Below are positions 53,760-61,500 of a stretch of 64,000 nt of DNA, piece by piece. Position numbers and translations under genes: made by a program. This DNA is from CAZFHA01 sp964518595. GTDB lineage: Bacteria; Bacillota; Clostridia; Saccharofermentanales; Saccharofermentanaceae. The stretch lies in assembly GCA_964518595.1 (NCBI GenBank), contig CAZFHA010000009.1, positions 55,350 through 119,349 of the forward strand, read 5' to 3'. The first letter of the stretch is position 1. Every line of letters begins with the position of its first letter. A model generated the notes under the pieces. That model saw only the letters and a program-made list of their open reading frames with translations, searched no databases and was not told the DNA's origin.

Positions 53760-54762
53760 AAAAGAAAGAGATTTTTGGAATAACCCTGAAGGGGGTAATG
53801 ATATAGCTGGTAATACGCAGAGATTTGCTCCTGTGAATCCCGGTGAAGTGGGTGAGCAAGAGGCTAATTTTGCTTATTCACCCTATGTTAGGCCTCAGGC
53901 AGAGGGCAATGTTGTTAACCCTGATTCAGCGATAGATCTAGGCGGTTTCAGCCAAGTTCCAGCGGAAGAGTATTGGCGTGCCAATCCATCGGAGGGGGGC
54001 TCTGGATACAGTCAAGAAAGAGATCCGGTTACCTTCGGACAGCCGGTTCAGTCTGAGAGTTCCCACTCTTACTATAATACCACCAGCGAATTTGGTAGTG
54101 AAGAAGAACCACTACCCACTGACCCAAATGTTGTGGTTCGACGTGTGCGCTCTGATGGCAAAGGGGGCAGTTCTCGATCTAAGAATAAAAAGCCAGGTAT
54201 TTTTTACTCGTTGCTAGATTCGCTGAAGTTTATCAGTATTGGATTAGTAATAGGAATTCTACTGGTGGTGTTTGTTGTTCAGCGCAATGATGTCTCCGGA
54301 AACTCAATGGAACCTACCCTCCACCCTGGAGATGCCGTTTTTGTGGAAATGATTTCTCGCTATTTTACTGGCTTTAGTCGCAATGACGTTGTGACGGTAG
54401 ATGCTACCGATCTAAATCCGGCTTACTACAATAAACCGGATAAGATTATCAAGCGGGTTGTAGGTTTGCCCGGAGAACACATCACGATTAAGGACGGACA
54501 AGTTTATATTAATGGTGAACTATTGGACGAACCTTACTTAGCTGAGGGAGTAAAGACTTTTGTCCCACCGGAAGGTGAGGAAGCCGGATTTGATGATATT
54601 ACGCTTGGGCCTGACGAGTACTACTGTATTGGCGACAATCGTGGGTCCAGTTTAGATAGCCGTAAACTAGGCCCCATTCCCAAGGATCGTATTAAAGCAC
54701 GAGTCTTTCTGAGAATTTTTCCTTTGGATCAAATTAAGACTTTTACTATAAGCTTGTACTAA
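53752..54762 (+). CDS. lepB: Signal peptidase I with long N-terminal extension
   Basis: Membrane serine protease removing signal peptides from secreted proteins, such as the adhesin at the window end. The catalytic domain starts after one helix (about 155-178): Ser in GNSMEPTLHPGD (about 184), Lys in IIKRVVGLPGEH (about 234), and GDNRGSSLDSRKLGPI. The first about 150 residues are a hydrophilic, Gly/Ser/Pro/Glu-rich region not found in ordinary enzymes of about 180-200 residues, so total length is 336. The ATG follows AAGGAGAT inside the aspS end, and downstream is lepA, echoing the classical lep operon. Confidence 0.93.
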   Translation: MDEKERDFWNNPEGGNDIAGNTQRFAPVNPGEVGEQEANFAYSPYVRPQAEGNVVNPDSAIDLGGFSQVPAEEYWRANPSEGGSGYSQERDPVTFGQPVQSESSHSYYNTTSEFGSEEEPLPTDPNVVVRRVRSDGKGGSSRSKNKKPGIFYSLLDSLKFISIGLVIGILLVVFVVQRNDVSGNSMEPTLHPGDAVFVEMISRYFTGFSRNDVVTVDATDLNPAYYNKPDKIIKRVVGLPGEHITIKDGQVYINGELLDEPYLAEGVKTFVPPEGEEAGFDDITLGPDEYYCIGDNRGSSLDSRKLGPIPKDRIKARVFLRIFPLDQIKTFTISLY

Positions 54763-54791
54763 TTCTGATATAGGATGCGTGAAACAACTCT

Positions 54792-56597
54792 ATGAATCGA
54801 CAAGAAAAAATCCGGAATTTTTGTATTATTGCTCATATTGACCACGGAAAGTCTACTTTGGCTGACCGCTTAATTGTTCATACTGGGGTGCTGACCAATC
54901 GGGAAATGCAGTCTCAGGTTTTAGATAATATGGATATTGAGCGTGAGCGGGGTATTACCATTAAGGCTCAAGCCACACGAATGTATTACACCGCTCAAGA
55001 TGGTGAGACATATTTATTTAACTTAATTGATACCCCTGGGCATGTAGACTTTAATTATGAAGTTTCCCGTAGTTTAGCGGCTTGTGATGGTGCTATTCTG
55101 GTTGTTGATGCTGCTCAGGGCATTGAAGCCCAAACTTTAGCTAACGTATACTTGGCTATTGATGCTAATCTTGAGATTTTGCCGGTGATTAATAAGATCG
55201 ACTTACCTTCGGCTCAACCGGAGGTGGTGCGTCAGGAAATTGAGGATGTAGTGGGACTTGATGCCAGCTACGCCCCATTAATTTCAGCCAAAAATGACAT
55301 TGGCATTGAAGAGGTTCTTGAAGATATTGTAAAATATCTGCCCTGCCCTACCGGAGAGGAAGATGCTCCTCTTAGAGCGCTTATTTTTGATTCGAAATAT
55401 GACTCCTATAAAGGTGTTATTGTTCATGTAAGAATTATGTCCGGTTCAGTAGCGGTGGGTGACAAGATTCGCATGATGCATACAAATAAGGAGTTTATCG
55501 TAGCTGAGCTAGGTTATTTTCATCCGGGAGAATTTGTGCCGGCAGAACGACTACTGGCTGGCGAGGTGGGCTATATTACAGCTGCCATAAAAAATGTTGG
55601 CGATACCGCTCCGGGAGATACTGTTACGAAAGCAGATAATCCTGCCAAGGAACCCTTAGAGGGCTATAAGCCAATTCAACAAATGGTTTTTTGCGGACTT
55701 TACCCTGTAGACGGTGGTAAATATCCAGATTTACGCGATGCTCTGGAGAAGCTTCAGCTGAATGATGCGGCACTGTCCTTTGAGGCGGAAACTTCGGCAG
55801 CTTTAGGCTTTGGTTTTCGCTGCGGATTCTTAGGTCTCTTGCATTATGAGGTGATTCAGGAGCGGCTGGAGCGTGAGTTTAATTTAGATTTGATTTCTAC
55901 TGCTCCTTCAGTTGTCTATCGGGTATTTACCCTGAGTGGGGAAGAACTGCGGATGGATAACCCTTCTAATATGCCTGATCCTTCTCAAATTGATTGGATT
56001 GAAGAGCCGGTAGTGAAGTGTAATATTATGACCCCGAAGGATTATGTGGGAAATATCATGGAGCTTTGTCAGGATCGCAGGGGCGTTTATGTGAATATGG
56101 AATATCTTGATGAACACCGAGTAGTCTTACATTATCGGATGCCTTTAAATGAAATCATTTATGATTTCTTTGATGCTTTGAAGTCCAGAACAAGAGGATA
56201 TGCTTCACTGGACTATGAGATGGATGGCTACGAAAAATCAGATCTGGTAAAGTTGGATATTCTCTTAAATGGTGAAGTGGTGGACGCTCTATCTTTTATT
56301 GTGCACCGGGAGAAGGCTTATGCTCGAGGACGTCGGATGGCTGAAAAGCTCAAGGATAATATCCCTAGACAGCAGTTTGAAATTCCTATTCAAGCTTGTA
56401 TTGGTGGCAAAATTATTGCCCGAGAGACTATTAGAGCCTTCCGCAAGGACGTATTATCTAAGTGCTATGGTGGTGATATTACCCGTAAGAAGAAGCTTTT
56501 AGAGAAACAAAAAGAAGGTAAAAAGAGGATGCGCCAAGTTGGAAATGTAGAAGTTCCACAGGAAGCTTTCATGAGTGTTTTACGCTTGGACGAGTAA
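54792..56597 (+). CDS. lepA: Elongation factor 4 (LepA)
   Basis: Translational GTPase of 601 residues that acts on stalled or misplaced ribosomes. G motifs: AHIDHGKSTLADRL, the effector region ERERGITIK, DTPGHVDF, and NKIDLPSA. Domains 2-5 and the LepA-specific C-terminal domain (LCQDRRGVY, IARETIRAFRKDVLSKCYGG, DITRKKKLLEKQKEGKKRM) follow. No strong ribosome site precedes the ATG, so expression may depend on coupling with lepB 29 bases upstream. Confidence 0.97.
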   Translation: MNRQEKIRNFCIIAHIDHGKSTLADRLIVHTGVLTNREMQSQVLDNMDIERERGITIKAQATRMYYTAQDGETYLFNLIDTPGHVDFNYEVSRSLAACDGAILVVDAAQGIEAQTLANVYLAIDANLEILPVINKIDLPSAQPEVVRQEIEDVVGLDASYAPLISAKNDIGIEEVLEDIVKYLPCPTGEEDAPLRALIFDSKYDSYKGVIVHVRIMSGSVAVGDKIRMMHTNKEFIVAELGYFHPGEFVPAERLLAGEVGYITAAIKNVGDTAPGDTVTKADNPAKEPLEGYKPIQQMVFCGLYPVDGGKYPDLRDALEKLQLNDAALSFEAETSAALGFGFRCGFLGLLHYEVIQERLEREFNLDLISTAPSVVYRVFTLSGEELRMDNPSNMPDPSQIDWIEEPVVKCNIMTPKDYVGNIMELCQDRRGVYVNMEYLDEHRVVLHYRMPLNEIIYDFFDALKSRTRGYASLDYEMDGYEKSDLVKLDILLNGEVVDALSFIVHREKAYARGRRMAEKLKDNIPRQQFEIPIQACIGGKIIARETIRAFRKDVLSKCYGGDITRKKKLLEKQKEGKKRMRQVGNVEVPQEAFMSVLRLDE

Positions 56598-56665
56598 AAA
56601 CCTTACGAACTGCAAGTCTCAATCCAAAAAATTGCAATTTTATTATATTTTTTGCAATGATAGCC

Positions 56666-56694
56666 TTGTTTTAGTCAGAAGCATTTGATAATAT
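56666..56694 (+). promoter_or_regulatory. Promoter of tRNA-Leu
   Basis: TTGTTT (56666-56671), 17 bases, TAATAT (56689-56694), 23 bases before the mature tRNA. An ATTGCAA/TTGCAAT inverted repeat at about 56631-56657 lies just upstream. Confidence 0.65.
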
Positions 56695-56717
56695 GAGTAA
56701 GGCCTTTTGCCTTACAT

Positions 56718-56800
56718 GCGGATGTGGTGGAATTGGCAGACACGCTGGATTTAGGTTCCAGTGCGAAAGCATGCAGGTTCAAGTCCTGTCATCCGCACCA
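56718..56800 (+). tRNA. tRNA-Leu (anticodon TAG)
   Basis: 83 bases with acceptor GCGGATG pairing CATCCGC, anticodon loop TTTAGGT on a 5-bp stem CTGGA/TCCAG, anticodon TAG at 56752-56754, a variable arm as in class II tRNAs, T-loop GTTCAAGTC, and encoded CCA. Confidence 0.95.
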
Positions 56801-56808
56801 ACAAGAAG

Positions 56809-56830
56809 AGCGCCGGAAGGTGCTTTTTTT
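56809..56830 (+). terminator. Terminator of tRNA-Leu
   Basis: 6-bp stem AGCGCC (56809-56814) with GGTGCT (56819-56824), GGAA tetraloop, then seven T (56824-56830), 8 bases after the CCA. Confidence 0.88.
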
Positions 56831-56927
56831 GACGCCAAAATCGTGACAGCTTTAAAGAGTTAAATCGCAAAGCCTCACGGTAACAGCCACCCGCACTACG
56901 GGATTTAGAGAATAGAGAGGGATTATT

Positions 56928-58259
56928 ATGTCGTACATTGATCGAGTAATCAAGCAAATTGCTGAAAAGAATTCTCATGAGAGCGAGTTTCGCCAGGCTA
57001 CTACAGAAGTATTGGAATCTTTACGGTCGGCTATTGAAGCTCATCCGGAATATGAGAAGCTGGGACTTTTGGAACGTTTAACAGAGCCAGAGAGAGTGAT
57101 TATGTTTCGGGTTCCCTGGATGGATGATCAAGGACAAGTTCATGTAAATCGTGGCTATAGAGTGCAATTTAACAGTGCTATTGGACCATATAAGGGTGGA
57201 CTGCGTCTGCATCCTTCTGTGAGCCTTAGCATTATTAAATTTTTAGGCTTCGAGCAAATCCTCAAGAATTCTCTTACCGGTCTGCCTATTGGTGGCGGAA
57301 AGGGTGGTTCTGATTTTGATCCTAAGGGTAAATCAGATGCTGAAATTATGCGTTTCTGTCAGAGCTTTATGACTGAGCTGTATAAGTATTTAGGTAGTGA
57401 TGTAGACGTACCAGCAGGTGATATAGGTGTAGGTGCCCGTGAAATCGGCTATCTTTATGGTCAATATAAGCGGATTACCGGTGTTTATGAGGGTGTCTTA
57501 ACCGGTAAGGGTTTAACTTATGGTGGATCTTTGGCACGTAAAGAAGCTACCGGTTACGGATTGATCTATTTCATGGATGCTATGCTTAAGTCACATGGTC
57601 ACAGCATGAGAGGCCGTAAAGTAGTCATTTCCGGTTCAGGTAATGTTGCAATCTATGCAGCTGAAAAAGCTTCATCCTTAGGTGCTAAAGTAATCGCTTT
57701 ATCTGATTCCAATGGCTATATTCATCATGAAGCTGGAATTGATCTGGCTGCTATCAAGGAGATAAAGGAAGAAAAGCGTGGCAGAATTAAGGACTATTTA
57801 ACCTACCATCCTGAAGCCGTCTATACGGAGGGGAAAGGTATTTGGTCTATCCCCTGTGAGCTGGCTCTCCCTTGCGCTACCCAAAATGAATTGAATGAGG
57901 AAGATGCTTGGATGCTAATAAAGAATAAAGTGCTGGCTGTGGGAGAAGGGGCAAATATGCCTACTACTTTGGAAGCGACAGAAGTATTCTTAAAGAATAA
58001 GGTTCTATTTGCTCCAGGAAAAGCAGCTAATGCCGGTGGTGTTGCTACCTCTGCTTTAGAAATGAGTCAGAATTCTATGCGTCTTAGCTGGACTTTTGAA
58101 GAAGTTGATGCCAAACTAAAGCAAATTATGGTTGACATACATAATAATGTTGAAGATGCTGCTGTTCGATATGGACATGAGGATAACTATGTAGTTGGAG
58201 CAAATATAGCTGGTTTTGAGAAGGTTGCCCAAGCTATGTTAGCTCAAGGGGTGGTATAA
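56928..58259 (+). CDS. gdhA: Glutamate dehydrogenase
   Basis: Interconverts 2-oxoglutarate plus ammonia and glutamate, 443 residues. Substrate and catalytic segments: GPYKGGLRLHPSVSLS, GLPIGGGKGGSDFDPKGKS (active-site Lys), DVDVPAGDIGVG, and the nucleotide fold VVISGSGNVAIYAAEKA. The length and motifs fit the hexameric NADP-type enzyme. The ATG follows GAGAGGG. A 97-base gap after the tRNA terminator should hold its promoter, but I see no convincing boxes. It has its own terminator at 58315-58345. Confidence 0.95.
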   Translation: MSYIDRVIKQIAEKNSHESEFRQATTEVLESLRSAIEAHPEYEKLGLLERLTEPERVIMFRVPWMDDQGQVHVNRGYRVQFNSAIGPYKGGLRLHPSVSLSIIKFLGFEQILKNSLTGLPIGGGKGGSDFDPKGKSDAEIMRFCQSFMTELYKYLGSDVDVPAGDIGVGAREIGYLYGQYKRITGVYEGVLTGKGLTYGGSLARKEATGYGLIYFMDAMLKSHGHSMRGRKVVISGSGNVAIYAAEKASSLGAKVIALSDSNGYIHHEAGIDLAAIKEIKEEKRGRIKDYLTYHPEAVYTEGKGIWSIPCELALPCATQNELNEEDAWMLIKNKVLAVGEGANMPTTLEATEVFLKNKVLFAPGKAANAGGVATSALEMSQNSMRLSWTFEEVDAKLKQIMVDIHNNVEDAAVRYGHEDNYVVGANIAGFEKVAQAMLAQGVV

Positions 58260-58314
58260 TTTATCTTACAATCCTTCAATCCTTGAAAGTTTATGTGTTT
58301 CATTGATGTAGTTG

Positions 58315-58345
58315 AGAGTCTCAGAATTTCTGGGGCTCTTTTTTT
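58315..58345 (+). terminator. Terminator of gdhA
   Basis: 11-bp stem (58315-58325 with 58329-58339, two G-U pairs), ATT loop, then seven T and a further T-rich stretch. Confidence 0.88.
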
Positions 58346-58365
58346 CTTTTTCAGAATGTGAAAAT

Positions 58366-58394
58366 GTGTATAAAAAGTGAAAAAGGTGTATAAT
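58366..58394 (+). promoter_or_regulatory. Putative promoter region of the surface protein gene with direct repeat
   Basis: Consensus TATAAT at 58389-58394. GTGTATAA occurs twice, at 58366-58373 and 58386-58393, spaced 20 bases (two helical turns); no normal -35 is present. It is followed by an AT-rich leader of about 100 bases before the ATG at 58504. Activator-dependent expression is possible. Confidence 0.5.
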
Positions 58395-58503
58395 ATGTAC
58401 ATGAGTTATTGGAGAATGGCTCGAATTTGTCGAATTTTATATTTGGTCAAGATATAACAAATCCTTCAATTTGAATTATGAGGCATGTGAGGAGGGAACT
58501 ACC

Positions 58504-61500
58504 ATGAAACCAGGATACATAAGTAAAATAATCAAAATGCTTATTTTATCACTTGTTGCTATGACCTTTATTTTCTTTGCTGTTTCTCGGTCATCGGTGG
58601 ATGCGGCAGCTGCCCAGTTTTCTCTTAGTGCCATTCCGGTTGTAGGTCATGAAGTTGCTTATGATGCCGGTTCAACTGCCTATGCTTCAACGCCTACGGA
58701 GTTTTCAACCGCTTACAATAATACGGCCATTCATAGAATTATATTATCAAATGATCTCTCCTTTACTAATGCAGAGGCTTTGGTTGTGTATAATAAAATT
58801 TTGGATCGTGACCTTCAGATTGAAGGCGATGGGCATAAGATTATTATTCAGAATCTGGCGGGGTACAATGTCTTTTTTCGCTTGAGTTCGGCGACGGCGC
58901 CAAGAACTCTGCATTTAAGAAATATCACTTTTGAAAAATTAAATAATCCGACTGGGGACATATTGCTATATGGTGGCAATGTCCAGTGGGATTTTATTTT
59001 TGATAATTTGACCATTGATAATGGCATGAAGTTTGCTTGGATTATGGTTAGTGGAGCAAATATTGATTTGTTTTTGCGTAATAATGTATCAGTTCATATG
59101 TTTAATGATGACTTTGTTCAAGGGGTTGAAGATGTTATTTTTGAACCCTATTCTAATGTTTCCCTTGGAAAACCAGCTGACGGAGCAGCGGTTTTTTATG
59201 ATGATTCCTCTCCTTATGATAGTATTGCTTTTTTTGGAAATAACTGTGTTGCTGATATCGAAGGTAGCAATAGCTTTCCGGTTTTCTATCCTTGGAAGCA
59301 AATTGATGTTTATCCAGGTGCAGACGTAACCCTCCGTAAGGTAGTTGACGGAGAAGGGGTTATGGATTCCTATGCTGTTAATCAGATCATCCGCATTGAT
59401 GGTGGTGCTAACTTTAAAATGATCAATAATAGTGGACCTGCCTATTATGATCAGGCGAATCAGGTAACAATTCTAAGTAATCCAGGTGCTAACCTTCAGT
59501 TTATAGGAAATTATGGAGCTTATGGTGGTGCTTTTGTCTTTGCTAATGCTAATTCAAAGATGATTCTTAATGCTCCAGCCTACTATGACCTTAGAAATAA
59601 TAATAATACCATACCTGCACTGGGGTATACCGGTGGGGCTACCAGTAATTTGATTTTTCAAATTTTGGATAGCAATATTGCAGTTTGGAAGACTGGTACT
59701 TCCGTGACCGGTGCACCTACACCGCCTTCGCCTTTCCTGAATGTTACTATGCAAGCTAACAGCGGTGGTCCTTTGGGGGCTTCTTCTGCTATTATCAATA
59801 CCATGACCGGTGGATGGAAAACAGCGGAGTATGCAAGAGTTGCTTTTGCTACTATACCTACATTAAATGTAGGAGATGTGACTATGTTTGTTGGGGAACA
59901 AAAAAATCTTAATGCTTCAGCCAGCCCCGGCTCAGCCACGATTAGCTATGTGGCTTTAGACCCGGCCATTGCTACGGTTGACGCTTCCGGAAATGTTACT
60001 GGTGTATCTGCAGGTACGGCTCGAATCACTGTAACTGCAACCTCGATAGAAAATGTTCCTGCTTCTAAAGAGGTTCTTGTTACTGTAAAAACAAATACTC
60101 CGCCAACCTTAAGCGTGCCTTCTTTCACAGAGGTAGCTGTTGACGGTGTTTTTGATCCGCTTACAGGCGTTACTGCTACTGATTTGGAAGATGGAGATTT
60201 ATTGGGCATACTTGATATAAGTGGCACGGCTGATATCAATGTAGCAGGAATCTACCCTGTTAATTACAGTGTCACCGATTCCGATGGAAATACTGTTGAT
60301 GCTCTACAGGTTGTTTTAGTCAATGATGGAAGTTTTGTTGTTGGCTCTAACTACATTTTAAAAGCGTCTCCCTTTACTCTGCGTCCCAGTGAGGTAGATA
60401 ATTCTTTAGAGGGCATAACAAGAGATGCTGCAGTTGAAGTTTTTGAGCTTTCTACAGGGGCACAGGTTGCTCAGCCTATTCAAATTGATGATTTAGGAGG
60501 GTATCAGCCTTCTGTTGGAAATTACTCAATTTCTATAAGCGTTCAAGGCGATCCCCTTGCTAAAACTACTGTTTCTGGAGCTGTTGTAGCTGGGGAGAGC
60601 CCAACCATAAGTGTACCTGGTTTTACAACCCTTAATGTAGGTGAAGGTTTTGACCCATTAACTGGAGTTACAGCTTCTGATCTGGAAGACGGAGACCTGA
60701 TTGGCTCTGTTAATGTTACTGGAGTCGTAGACAGTGGTACTGCCGGTGTCTATGTTCTAACCTATGCACTGACTGATAGCGATGGTAATAGTGTAGCTGG
60801 ACGTCAAGTTGTTCTGGTAAATGACGGTAGTTTTTCTGTTGGTGATAGCTTTATCTTGGAAGCCTTAGATTTTTCTATTCGGCCTAGTTTGGTAGATACT
60901 TCTTTAGTAGGCGTTAGCCGAGAAGCGGGAATTAAAGTCTATGATTTAACTACGGGAGATCTTTTGGTTCACCCTGTTCAGATTGATGATTTGGGTGGAT
61001 ATCAGCCTTCAGAGGGCAGCTATGATATTACTGTTAGTGTTGTTGATGATTCGGCTGCCAGTCGAGTTATAAAGGCAACAGTTATTGTTGGTGAGGCACC
61101 TACTCTAGGTATTTTATCTTTTATTGAAGTGGCTTTGAACGGAACTTTTGATCCTCTCAATGGTTTATCGGCGATCGACCTTGAAGATGGCGACATTACT
61201 AGCAACGTCGAGGTCAGCGGTAGTGTTGATGTTGATACTGCAGGAATATATAAGCTTAGCTATAGTATCGTCGATGATGACGGAAATACTGTTGTTAAAA
61301 GTGCAGTTGTTTTAGTGAATGATGGTAGCTTCAGTGCAGGGAGCAGTTTTATTCTTGAAGCTTCTAATTTTACTTTAAGAGTGGGTGAAGTAGACTCTTC
61401 TTTAGCAGGAATAACAAGTGATGCTCAAGTTAGGGTTTATGATTTGGCGACGGGGGAGCCTTCTGCTGAGACTGTCCAAATTGATAATTATGGCGGCTAT

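Noticed and set aside
58649..59329. Short separate open frames in the first part of the adhesin
   Set aside because: The frame from 58504 is continuous through to the window end; these are out-of-frame by-products of the long gene.
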